A stretch of DNA of 64,000 bases from Pirellula staleyi DSM 6068 (lineage in GTDB: Bacteria; Planctomycetota; Planctomycetia; Pirellulales; Pirellulaceae). The notes under the pieces are model-generated. The model was not told the DNA's origin, did no database searches, and saw only the letters and a program-made list of their open reading frames with translations. The stretch lies in NCBI RefSeq assembly GCF_000025185.1, contig NC_013720.1, positions 4,340,001 through 4,404,000 of the forward strand, written 5' to 3'. Numbering within the stretch: the first letter of the stretch is position 1; each line of letters opens with the position of its first letter. The translations under genes were made by a program, and so were the position numbers. Of this stretch, positions 55,096 through 63,153 are shown in pieces.

Positions 55096-57318
55096 CTAGA
55101 ACCCCTCGACCGTGTCGGTTGAAGCTCCGTCGCTATCGATCGGCCGCGTAGCGACGCTGAGCGCGGCGAGATCGCTACGAATTTGCTGGTGGATCAAATA
55201 TGCCGCCAGGAGGGCCAGCACACTGGCGCCGATGAACAGCCCGGAGTAGACCGGTTCGCTTTTCACCCAAAAGGCGACCATGAAGAGCCCGAGCAGCGGC
55301 ACCACACCGGCTGTCAGCAGCGAGATGTTGCTGTGCTTTGCCAGGCGTGCGAGCTGTCGCTGGTCGCTAATGTCGGGCGGATGGGGCCCCAGCAGAGTGG
55401 GGTAGAAAACCCGGATCGCGAGCCAGCTGGTCGCCAAAAACGGGAGCCCCGCGCTAACGAGCCCACATGTCGTTTGCGAGAGGATGAAATGGACGTACGG
55501 CGGATACTTGCCCGATAAAAAATGAATCCCCAGAGGAAACGCAAAACCAGCGACGATCCACTCGACCGACCCGATCCAAGCGATCACATGCCCGAGCCAG
55601 AGGGCTCGTCGGCGTGCTTGGAGCGAGAACTCGTCGGAGACTGTTTGGCCAGTCGCCACCAGTTTCACAGCCGACGCCACGCGCCACGAAAAGTAGGTGC
55701 CGAGAATCAGCCCCAGCGGAAAGAAGAACGTATTGAGGATCACCGACACCCGGTCGAATGCGGGTACCAGTTCGGGATTCGGCACAATCACTGCGTGGCG
55801 ATTGAAGAAGAAATTGAACGCGCCGAAGATCGCAAACGGAGGAAAATTGACGAGAATCAGCGAGATCATCGGCCGATGGCGAATGAAGCTGCGCCAGCCG
55901 CTGCCGAGTTCGTGAAGCATGTCCCAGGCACGCGGATTGAGGCACAAGAGCAGATCGCGCGCGAAGGCATTTCCGTCGGCAGGGCGGTTATTAGGATCGG
56001 CATCGAGTGCTCGCGTAAGGACCCGCTCGATGCGCTGCTTCAGCGGATCGACCGTCGTCAGATGCTCGGGGCGTTTGGGGGGCGCTTGCCGCCGAATGTT
56101 CGTCATATCTTCGAGCGTGGCTGTCCAGCCCGATTGCAAATGACTATCGCGAAACGGACGTTCGCCGTAGAGCAATTCCCACAGCATGACGGCGAGCGAA
56201 TAGAGATCGCTACGTCCATCGAGTTCGGCCGGGCTGCGCTCGTGGACCGGATTGCAGGCCTCGAGCTGCTCGGGGGACATGTAGGCCAAGCTGCCGCCAA
56301 AATAGGCGGCCGGTGTCGCGCCGTCGAGCTGCGAACTAAAGCTGATATTGAAGTCGGCCAGCTTAGGGACCGCATCGGCCGAGAGTAAAACGTTGGCAGG
56401 CTTGACGTCGCGATGGAGCACTCCTTGCTTGTGGGCATAGTCGAGTGCCTGCGCGAGCTGCGAGCCGATGCGGCAAATCGTTTCGGCCCAGCTTTGCTTG
56501 CTCACGCGTCGTTTCCAGCTCGATTCTTCGCCGGTCAAGAGTCCACCGCGCGCGAGCGATTCACTCACCGCTGCGACTAGCAGCCCGCCACTGCGCGAAT
56601 GATCGGGAAGTGTACGTACGCGGTCGAGCACTTCGTGGAGCGTGCCACCCGGAGCATACTGCATGTAGAGCAGACGCAGCTTTCGTTCGGCGAGCAGACG
56701 CTGATCGAACACGCGCACGATGTTGGGGTGATCGAGCTGCGCGAGGGTTTGGGGCTCGCTCCCTTTATCGGCGGAGATCTTCAGCGCCACGAGCCGCTGC
56801 ATCGACAGCTGCCGCGCGAGAAACACACAGCCGAACGCACCCTTTCCAAGCTCCACGAGCAGCTCGAAATCGTCGAGCCGCTGTCCCGCGACAAACCCTT
56901 CCATCCGCCGCGCGGGAAACATCGCCGTGGTCATCGACGTCGGCTGAGCGCCGAGCAAACGTCGCAGGGCAGGGGCCGATTTGGGAAAACGTTCGTAGTA
57001 TTCTCCCGCCGTCACATTCGTCTGCTGATTGCGACGAACGTGGTATTCCTCATAAATCAAATCGCAGGGGGGCTCCCCATTTTCGAGCAGTTCGGGAAAG
57101 GCCTCGGCGTAGTTTTCGAGCAGTAGCAGCGCGCCGTTCCCAGCGCGGAGTTCGAGGTCAACCTTAATCAGCTCGGTGAGGACCAGCTTGCGGAGCGTCA
57201 GTGGCTCGTTGGGCAAAAAGTCGGCGATGCTCGGAGGTCCCACCTCCCACGCTTCCACAAAACGATCGAGCCGTTGTGCAAGTTCATCCCAAGCTTGCGT
57301 GGCGGCGGTGGTGCTCAT
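55096..57318 (-). CDS. Ser/Thr protein kinase with C-terminal membrane domain
   Basis: A 740-residue protein. Residues 1-145 are a planctomycete-type N-terminal region. The kinase domain spans 150-450, with LGKGAFGCVFLARQ, VALKIS (K180), HRDVKPANVLL (302-312) and ADFNIS (322-327), where DFN replaces the usual DFG. The activation loop and SPE are present. Residues 490-710 hold six or so helices (MISLILVNFPPFAIFGAFNFFF, VWLGHVIAWIGSVEWIVAG-like segments). It is probably a membrane-bound Hanks-type kinase sensing or signalling at the membrane. ATG 57318 is used. It is monocistronic. Confidence 0.9.
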   Translation of the reverse strand: MSTTAATQAWDELAQRLDRFVEAWEVGPPSIADFLPNEPLTLRKLVLTELIKVDLELRAGNGALLLLENYAEAFPELLENGEPPCDLIYEEYHVRRNQQTNVTAGEYYERFPKSAPALRRLLGAQPTSMTTAMFPARRMEGFVAGQRLDDFELLVELGKGAFGCVFLARQLSMQRLVALKISADKGSEPQTLAQLDHPNIVRVFDQRLLAERKLRLLYMQYAPGGTLHEVLDRVRTLPDHSRSGGLLVAAVSESLARGGLLTGEESSWKRRVSKQSWAETICRIGSQLAQALDYAHKQGVLHRDVKPANVLLSADAVPKLADFNISFSSQLDGATPAAYFGGSLAYMSPEQLEACNPVHERSPAELDGRSDLYSLAVMLWELLYGERPFRDSHLQSGWTATLEDMTNIRRQAPPKRPEHLTTVDPLKQRIERVLTRALDADPNNRPADGNAFARDLLLCLNPRAWDMLHELGSGWRSFIRHRPMISLILVNFPPFAIFGAFNFFFNRHAVIVPNPELVPAFDRVSVILNTFFFPLGLILGTYFSWRVASAVKLVATGQTVSDEFSLQARRRALWLGHVIAWIGSVEWIVAGFAFPLGIHFLSGKYPPYVHFILSQTTCGLVSAGLPFLATSWLAIRVFYPTLLGPHPPDISDQRQLARLAKHSNISLLTAGVVPLLGLFMVAFWVKSEPVYSGLFIGASVLALLAAYLIHQQIRSDLAALSVATRPIDSDGASTDTVEGF

Positions 57319-57597
57319 CGTCCTGTTTCCGAGTCATCGAAGTGCCAGCAAGACACAGATCGGGTGTCGAGGTTCATCTGGCCCGGGGCATTTCTCTTCG
57401 GAGCAATAAGCGCCCGAAAAGCTTTCAGCCCTCAAGTGCTGCACGCCTTAGTGTAGCGAACAGCCGACTTTACTTGCAGCAGGAAGCATAACTACATGCA
57501 AATCTAGCTATTGATCCCTCGCGAATGCTTTCCGCGGAGGTGGTTTGATTGACGGAGCTATCACCCAGCAATGCGCACCTTGCCGCTGGGTTTTGGA

Positions 57598-58065
57598 TTA
57601 AGCCCAGTCGTCGGCGCGACCTGCCTGGCGGAGGAGCGACACGACGTAAGGTTCGGGAATGCCGAACTCGCGAGCCCCCTCCACAATGCGGCGGAGGTAG
57701 GCATCGGTCGGCGGGGCTTCTTCGACCGTGTGCTCGGGGGTCGCAAAATAAGCGACCGCCTCGAATTGCGCTCCTGCATCGTCGGTGACGAGCACCGTTT
57801 TGCGCTCGTAGCCTTGCTCGAAACCGTCGAGTTTTTGCATGGCGACAGCATCGCAGCAGTAGACAGCCCCAATTACCGTGCTGTCAGCAGGTGCCAGATT
57901 GGCATAGATGTCGATATTGTTGCGCCCAAACTTGTTGAACACCACTTGATGGCCCGCCAAATAGGCCCGCCGAGGAGCATCGGGCGTTTCGCGCGCTGGT
58001 CCCACGCGCCGCTCCATTTGCGAGCGCAGCAAATTACTACCGTAGGCAAAATACCAAACATCCAT
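57598..58065 (-). CDS. Gamma-glutamylcyclotransferase family (AIG2-like) protein
   Basis: A 155-residue protein with YFAYGSNLLRSQMERR near the N-terminus, a YGSNL signature of the GGCT/AIG2 fold, GAVYCCDAVAMQKLDGFEQGY, and an ATP-free acidic catalytic region. Family members cleave gamma-glutamyl amino acids or related amides, releasing 5-oxoproline. It lies 15 bases downstream of the transglutaminase-like gene on the same strand and is probably co-transcribed. The frame has an ATG at 58065. Confidence 0.85.
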   Translation of the reverse strand: MDVWYFAYGSNLLRSQMERRVGPARETPDAPRRAYLAGHQVVFNKFGRNNIDIYANLAPADSTVIGAVYCCDAVAMQKLDGFEQGYERKTVLVTDDAGAQFEAVAYFATPEHTVEEAPPTDAYLRRIVEGAREFGIPEPYVVSLLRQAGRADDWA

Positions 58066-58080
58066 GAGCGGAATCTCGCG

Positions 58081-58890
58081 TTACTTCACTTCGTCGGTCC
58101 AAACTTGGAACGAAGTCAGTGTATTAACTCCAAACGTGGTGGTGAGGGCCACATCGGCTGCATCGCGCCCCCGCGCCATGAGCACCCGCCCGATCCGCGG
58201 CGTATTATTGCGCGCATCAAACGAATACCACTGACCACCAAGGTAGGCTTCAAACCAGGCGCTAAAGTCCATGGGGCTCGCCGCTGGTGGAACCCCAATA
58301 TCTCCCAAATAGCCCGTGCAATAGCGGGCCGGAATATTACAGCAGCGACAGAGTGTAATGGCTAGATGCATAAAGTCGCGGCAAACTCCGACACGTTCGC
58401 GGTAGGCCTCGAGTGCCGTGCGCGTGGCGCGAGCTAATTGGTAGTCGAAACGAATATGCTTATGGGCAAAGTCACAAATCGCTTGCACTCGAGCCCAGCC
58501 TGGTGGTGTCGACGAAAAAAGATTCCAGGCAATGTTTTTCAGTTCGCTGTCGACTTCGCAGTAGCGGCTCGCTAGCAAATAGAGGAGGACTTCGCTGGGC
58601 AACTGCTCTACGGGCGCTTGCATTGCGCTGGGAACTTGCAGATCGGGAAGACCACAATCTTCGACCACCGCTTCATTGCGAAACGAGATGCGTCCCGCAG
58701 GAGCTACGATTCGACCACAGCGGTTGCCGTAGATGTCGAAGTAGGTGGAGATCGGCACATTAGGATGAACTTGAAGCTGTTCCGCTTTCTTCACGGTGGC
58801 ATCGCGTGAGGGATGCATATAGAGCATCGCCACCATCGGAGCAGGTTGTGGCGATTGAAACGAGATCTCGAATCCGACACGCAGCAGCAT
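58081..58890 (-). CDS. Transglutaminase-like protein with His-to-Ser change
   Basis: A 269-residue protein with an N-terminal beta domain (residues 1-120) and a transglutaminase-core domain. The catalytic cysteine lies in RVGVCRDFMHLAI (about C170) and the Asp in YSFDARNN (D225). At the expected His position the sequence is MDFSAW (Ser at about 210). The fold is clear, but the protein may be a catalytically altered member, or Ser may be common in this subgroup; I could not check. The frame extends to 58968, but MLLRVGFEISF at 58890 matches the family start. It precedes the gamma-glutamylcyclotransferase gene. Confidence 0.85.
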   Translation of the reverse strand: MLLRVGFEISFQSPQPAPMVAMLYMHPSRDATVKKAEQLQVHPNVPISTYFDIYGNRCGRIVAPAGRISFRNEAVVEDCGLPDLQVPSAMQAPVEQLPSEVLLYLLASRYCEVDSELKNIAWNLFSSTPPGWARVQAICDFAHKHIRFDYQLARATRTALEAYRERVGVCRDFMHLAITLCRCCNIPARYCTGYLGDIGVPPAASPMDFSAWFEAYLGGQWYSFDARNNTPRIGRVLMARGRDAADVALTTTFGVNTLTSFQVWTDEVK

Positions 58891-59167
58891 CAAACCCCCG
58901 GCCAATGAGAAGGGAAACGTTAGGAATCCATGTCGATCGAGCGATGAGCCGGGAGAGAGGCCAATCACTGAACCCGTTCATGATAGCGCTTAGCGACCCT
59001 TCAGAGGGGATAATTCTCGGGGGAATTGCGAGGAATCGCGCGGATCGCGATAGTGGGAAGCCCTTTCCACAAGGTATTCTCACCCCCAGCGAGCCGCGTT
59101 CGAAGCCCCATTGAGCGCCACTGCGGTAGCTGGATTTTTGAGACGTAGATTTTTTGCGAGCCACTCC

Positions 59168-59782
59168 ATGACCATCGACGACACTTCTTTGCATGCCGCT
59201 GTTCGCCAAGGGAGCACCGAGGCGCTAGCGCAGCTGATCGAGATGCGTCGGCCCCATTTGATGGCGTTTATCGAGCGGGAACTTGGCGCCGCACTTCGTC
59301 GGAAGGTGGAAGTGGACGACGTGTTTCAAGAGACTGCGGCCGAAGCGGTGCGCGCCTTGCCTGGCGCCGATCTTACGCAGCGCGAGCCCTTTTCGTGGCT
59401 CTGCCAAATCGCGGAGCGACGGATCATCGACCTGCATCGCAAATTTTTCGATGCTCAAAAACGAGATGCCGCGCGCGAAGTGCCACTCGCAGCACCCGCT
59501 GGAAGCGATTCCCACAGTGGCGGGCTGATCAACATGCTCGTCGCCAGCATGACCACCGCCAGCCAGGCCTTCTCGCGCAATGTACGAGAAGCCAAGCTGA
59601 TGGACGCCATCGCCACACTTCCCGAAGAACAGCGCGAGGCGCTCCGGCTGCGCTACATCGAAAACTTACCCTCGAAAGAGATCGCGCAAAAACTTGGCAA
59701 AAGCGACGCCGCCATTCGAGTGATGCTCACCCGCAGCCTCAAAAAATTGCAAGAGATCCTCGACAAGACCCTCGAAAAATAG
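59168..59782 (+). CDS. ECF-type RNA polymerase sigma factor (planctomycete group)
   Basis: A 204-residue sigma-70 family protein. Region 2 includes VEVDDVFQETAAEAVRALPG and FSWLCQIAERRIIDLHRKFFDAQKRD. Region 4 includes LMDAIATLPEEQREALRLRYIENLPSKEIAQKLGKSDAAIRVMLTRSL (in part), an HTH for the -35 element. No anti-sigma gene adjoins; such planctomycete ECFs are often controlled by phosphorylation or by fused or distant partners. Start ATG 59168; the frame is open to 59111. The kinase is two genes away, but a link is not shown. Confidence 0.92.
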   Translation: MTIDDTSLHAAVRQGSTEALAQLIEMRRPHLMAFIERELGAALRRKVEVDDVFQETAAEAVRALPGADLTQREPFSWLCQIAERRIIDLHRKFFDAQKRDAAREVPLAAPAGSDSHSGGLINMLVASMTTASQAFSRNVREAKLMDAIATLPEEQREALRLRYIENLPSKEIAQKLGKSDAAIRVMLTRSLKKLQEILDKTLEK

Positions 59783-59847
59783 CCGCTTGCATTCGCTTGT
59801 TAGTGAAGCCGCCCCGTTTTACCTGACACAGATCGATAGATGGACTT

Positions 59848-60047
59848 GTAGGTCAGGTCCCCTCTCAGGGACCTGACGGGAGTTTATCCGGCAATTCTCT
59901 AGCCGGTTTCACTTCTCCTGCCATCAAGTTAAGACCTACGTTTCTGCTTGTTGGGTGCCATGCTCTATCGCGGGGCCTTGAGGCCACATCGCGTTCTCGG
60001 TTGGCGATCTCTTCTCCCGTCAGATTCCCTCCGGGCATCTGACCTAC
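59848..60047 (-). repeat. Family A palindromic element, copy 6 (inverted)
   Basis: A 200-bp copy in reverse orientation: left end GTCAGGTCCC/GGGACCTGAC, right end GTCAGAT/ATCTGAC, ending GACCTAC. The interior matches the other copies. Confidence 0.85.
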
Positions 60048-60205
60048 ACAGTTGAAGCCACTTCCGGATGGGCGACTCCGCTCAGCACAGTTTTGGGGTG
60101 CCACTGGCATCTTGCCAGTGCTGAAGTTGGAACCGATGTTTTTCGCGGAATGTCCCTGAAAACAGAGTCCATTTGCACTTCTCACTGGGCAGAGCCCAGA
60201 GGCAC
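59957..60205 (+). repeat. Long direct repeat, left copy
   Basis: This 249-bp segment begins TGCCATGCTCTATCGCGGGG and ends at GCCCAGAGGCAC. Its counterpart at 60691-60942 differs at three positions that I can count. It comprises the right half of a family A element and one family B element. The two flank the 89-residue gene at 60356-60625. Confidence 0.8.
60099..60205 (+). repeat. Family B element, copy 1
   Basis: A 107-bp unit with hairpin ends CACTGGCATCTTGCCAGTG and CTGGGCAGAGCCCAG, joined by a shared interior (AAGTTGGAACCGATG, GAAAACAGAG). Copy 2 is at 60836-60942; an inverted, diverged copy is at 37198-37312. Confidence 0.8.
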
Positions 60206-60355
60206 TCTGGATGGCAGCCTGCTAATTGTTGCCTGACCTTGATCTCTAGACGAAGTAATAGTTGCTGTGCGGCCCGAAAAACGGTCAGGTACGGCGCACT
60301 AACCTACTCACTCGTTGCCTTGATCTAGGATTGGTTTATGTCGCTACTATCTGAT

Positions 60356-60625
60356 CTACGGATGGCAGTCAGTGTCATTGTTGTCTGACTGGTCAGTTAA
60401 GTGCTTGAGGGTGAGTGTAGCGTCTACTTGGTCAGACTTCACTTTCTCAATTGCTCGCAGCCAATCATTCCAGATCGCATCATCAACCGGGCTTCCATCC
60501 GGAAAGAATGTCATACTGCCCAACAATGAACCTAGCTGACTGTAACCATATTTGGAGTACAGTTCATCTAGAAATGCAAACATGGCGAGATACCCTTGCT
60601 TCTCACTCAATTTATCGTTGCTCAT
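60356..60625 (-). CDS. Small immunity-like protein, family uncertain
   Basis: An 89-residue product starting MSNDKLSEKQGYLAMFAFLDELYSKYG, with LGSLLGSMTFFPDGSPVDDAIWNDWLRAIEKV. This pattern recalls a small helical family common near polymorphic-toxin and contact-dependent-inhibition loci, where such genes are candidate immunity proteins; the assignment is by memory of pattern only. A strong GGAGGAAAG lies upstream of the ATG at 60625. The longer frame to 60922 is repeat-derived and not coding. No toxin gene is visible next to it, so it would be an orphan. It sits between two direct repeats. Confidence 0.6.
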   Translation of the reverse strand: MSNDKLSEKQGYLAMFAFLDELYSKYGYSQLGSLLGSMTFFPDGSPVDDAIWNDWLRAIEKVKSDQVDATLTLKHLTDQSDNNDTDCHP

Positions 60626-60983
60626 TGCATTACTCTTTCCTCCTCGGGGCGATAGTCCTGATTCTGGATTGAATGCCTGAGGCATAGCCAGATGCCATGC
60701 TCTATCGCGGGGCCTTGAGGCCACATCGCGTTCTCGGTTGGCGATCTCTTCTCCCGTCAGATTCCCTACGGGCATCTGACCTAAACAGCTGAAGCCACTT
60801 CCGGATGGGCGACTCCGCTCAGCACAGTTTTGGGGTGCCACTGGCATCTTGCCAGTGCTGAAGTTGGAACCGATGTTTTTCGCGGAATGTCCCTGAAAAC
60901 AGAGTCCATTTGCACTTCTCACTGGGCAGAGCCCAGAGGCACACTAGATGGCAGCATAATAAAGATCGTTAGACGAAGTCGTG
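60626..60983. other. Intergenic repeat block, right of the immunity-like gene
   Basis: No gene is visible. It contains the upstream region of the small gene, a half family A element (60691-60783, right side only), and family B copy 2 (60836-60942), followed by the motif AGACGAAGT near 60970. Confidence 0.7.
60691..60942 (+). repeat. Long direct repeat, right copy
   Basis: This is the second copy of the segment at 59957-60205. It ends in GGCAC, and the family A part lacks its left end, so the duplication breakpoint falls inside the element. Family B copy 2 is at 60836-60942. Confidence 0.8.
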
Positions 60984-62252
60984 CTACGTCACGTCAACCG
61001 AGACCTCGTCGACGCCGTTCCAAACATAGCCGGCCGGATTCCAGTGAATCGAGCCGTCGAGCGGCTGTGAATGGCCGAGCACATCCACGGCTCGCGACTG
61101 AATCGTCTGTTTTCCTGGCTTCAAATCGACAGCCACTTTCCAGGTGTGCCAGGCATAGGGGCTCTTGGCGTGCTCGAGCTGGGCCCGCTGCCAGGTTGCT
61201 CCCTGATCGAGCGAAACTTCGACCGCTGCGATCTTGGCCTGACCACCATTGAAGGCAATTCCCGAGATCGTCGTTGGGCCAGCCTTCAGCTGTTCACCTT
61301 CCAGCGGCGCGAAGACGAGGCTCTTGATTTTCATGTCCCAGTTCGGTTCGCTGTTCTCGATAGTCGACTCGAACTTACTGCCCGGTGTGAGCGGCACATA
61401 AGGGGTGCGATAACGGCCGACGTGATGATAGTTGTCACTCTCGCGGGCTTCGAATCGCAGGGCCGAAAGCCATTTCACGTTCATCGTGGCGTAATAGCCC
61501 GGAGTAATCAGCCGCGCAGGTCCTCCATGGGCAATCGCAAGCGATTCGCCGTTCATTTCCAGGGCAATGATCGTCCGCTCGAGCACCACTTCCAGCGGCA
61601 AGCTATGTTCGAAATCAGGCTTCCCTTCGGCGACCGGCCCTTCTTTCCCTTCCGCTGCAACGAATCGAACTTCGCTCGACAGCTTTACTCCCAGATGCGC
61701 CAGTACATCGGCTAGCTTCGGTCCCCGAAATGTCAGATTCGCAATCGCGCCGTTGGTCCACTGAATGCCGTCGGCCTTCACCGTTTTCGAAAAGCGCGAG
61801 CGGCTGTTCCCCGAGCATTGCAGCACAAGCGTAACCTCGTGCTGAGGCAGCTTGGCGAGTTCTCCCACGGTGATCGTGCGATGCTGATCGACGAGCCCCG
61901 ACAGCATCACGGGCCAGCGCTCGGCCATGGGGGCGGGCTCCAGCGACAAACTGTTCTCGAGCAGCTGATTATTGCGCACAAACAAAATCGATTTCGGAGT
62001 GATCGCATGCTCGCGCAGGAGCGCGATCGGCGTTTCGATTTCGCCTGTCTTGATGCTATGCACAATCAGCCGCGGATCTTTTCCCGGTATCCACTGGTCG
62101 GCTGTCGGAAGTTTCGCATCGTCGGCCAAGAGCCAAGGAGATGTTCGCGCGAGTGACAACAGTGCCAGCAACGACGACGACGTTTGGAGAAAGCTGCGGC
62201 GGCCCAGGGGTGCACTATTCAGAGATGCAGAGTTCAGTGGCGAGCGATTCAT
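60984..62252 (-). CDS. TAT-exported sulfite oxidase-like molybdoenzyme
   Basis: A 422-residue protein with a twin-arginine leader (GRRSFLQTSSSLLALLSLA) and a sulfite oxidase fold. The molybdenum-binding domain has VLQCSGNSRSRF with the cysteine ligand, GPKLADVLAHLGV, and GGPARLITPGYYATMNVKWLSAL. The C-terminal Mo-co dimerisation domain (about 310-422) includes TISGIAFNGGQAKIAAVEVSLDQGATW. No haem domain is present. The family includes plant sulfite oxidase and bacterial sulfite dehydrogenase SorA; substrate is not fixed by sequence. Start 62252 precedes the leader; the frame extends to 62300. Confidence 0.9.
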   Translation of the reverse strand: MNRSPLNSASLNSAPLGRRSFLQTSSSLLALLSLARTSPWLLADDAKLPTADQWIPGKDPRLIVHSIKTGEIETPIALLREHAITPKSILFVRNNQLLENSLSLEPAPMAERWPVMLSGLVDQHRTITVGELAKLPQHEVTLVLQCSGNSRSRFSKTVKADGIQWTNGAIANLTFRGPKLADVLAHLGVKLSSEVRFVAAEGKEGPVAEGKPDFEHSLPLEVVLERTIIALEMNGESLAIAHGGPARLITPGYYATMNVKWLSALRFEARESDNYHHVGRYRTPYVPLTPGSKFESTIENSEPNWDMKIKSLVFAPLEGEQLKAGPTTISGIAFNGGQAKIAAVEVSLDQGATWQRAQLEHAKSPYAWHTWKVAVDLKPGKQTIQSRAVDVLGHSQPLDGSIHWNPAGYVWNGVDEVSVDVT

Positions 62253-62429
62253 CGGCGTGTTCTCCAGCGACGATGCGAGGAACGATCGGAGCACCACCAA
62301 TGTGGCGAGCTCGAAAGGGGAGGGGAACTCGCAATATCGCTAGAGGAAGTAGCGCATGCAACCGGTCGCAGGCAGGTCGCCGAAATAGCGTGCCCGATCG
62401 CACAGTTTCAGCTGCGCTACTAGTGGCGC

Positions 62430-63041
62430 TTAAGTGCGTTCCGCTTCACGCTCGAGTTCCGCCCGCCGAGCACGATAGCTCGCTTCAGCCTCTTGGTAGG
62501 CCGAGGCTTTACTCATGTTGTAAATCGCCATTCCAATGCCACCTATGGTGAAGATGACACCGAAGAGTGGGAAGAGCGCCACGATAGGAAACGGGCCATG
62601 CAGGCCACCTCCCATCGTGATCATTGAACCGGCCATGATCGTCCAAAATATTCCGAACGCGGTGGTCACGAAGCCTGTCACTAAGCTTCCCCCTGCGGTC
62701 GGAATATAGCGCGATCCATGCCGACCTGTGACCATATAGCTTTCGCGATCGATCATCCACTTTTGATCGAGATTGACAATCTCCTGACGAGCTTCCAGCC
62801 GCGAGAGTCGCGAGCTTTCGCGACCAGTTTCACCTAAGACAGCATAGCTGGGGCGGCTCGCTTCACCCACAAATTCCACGGCCGACGAGCCTTTGATCTC
62901 CCCCGCATCGTCGGCGATGTAATGCACCTCGGAAGCGTCACTTGCCAGCAGCTTTTGCTTAGCAGCGACGAACTCTTCGGCCGATAACGCACCAGCAGCA
63001 TGCAGCGCGCTCAGTTTTTCAAGTTCGCCAACGAGGTTCAT
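62430..63041 (-). CDS. SHOCT-domain membrane protein, copy 1
   Basis: A 203-residue protein. The first 35 residues form a SHOCT domain (MNLVGELEKLSALHAAGALSAEEFVAAKQKLLAS). A linker and two membrane helices (LVTGFVTTAFGIFWTIMAGSM and FPIVALFPLFGVIFTIGGIGMAIY) follow, then a basic helical tail. SHOCT domains are short helical modules found at protein ends and often in membrane proteins; their role is unclear. It is the second of two tandem paralogues, 112 bp after the first (63154-63705), and the first 105 bases of the two genes are nearly identical. Confidence 0.8.
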   Translation of the reverse strand: MNLVGELEKLSALHAAGALSAEEFVAAKQKLLASDASEVHYIADDAGEIKGSSAVEFVGEASRPSYAVLGETGRESSRLSRLEARQEIVNLDQKWMIDRESYMVTGRHGSRYIPTAGGSLVTGFVTTAFGIFWTIMAGSMITMGGGLHGPFPIVALFPLFGVIFTIGGIGMAIYNMSKASAYQEAEASYRARRAELEREAERT

Positions 63042-63153
63042 GGCAGAGACTCACTCACGACCATCGGTCGATGGCTTCAGGTCTAGTTCGCTGAGATTTT
63101 AGTTGAAACAATGCCTGAGTTATCCAGGCTTTGCATGGAAGCCTAGGGACTGG

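Larger units (their letters stand above)
59783..60355. other. Intergenic repeat block, left of the immunity-like gene
   Basis: No gene is visible. The region contains an inverted family A element (59848-60047), a family B element (60099-60205) and about 150 bp with no recognised feature. The segment 59957-60205 is one half of a long direct repeat (see 60691-60942). Confidence 0.75.

Noticed and set aside
59865-60185. 106-residue open frame on the - strand
   Set aside because: It lies entirely within family A and B repeats and its near-copy heads the frame at 60356-60922; this is repeat-derived, not a gene.
60626-60922. N-terminal extension of the immunity-like frame
   Set aside because: It is made from the repeat sequence; the GGAGGAAAG before ATG 60625 marks the real start.
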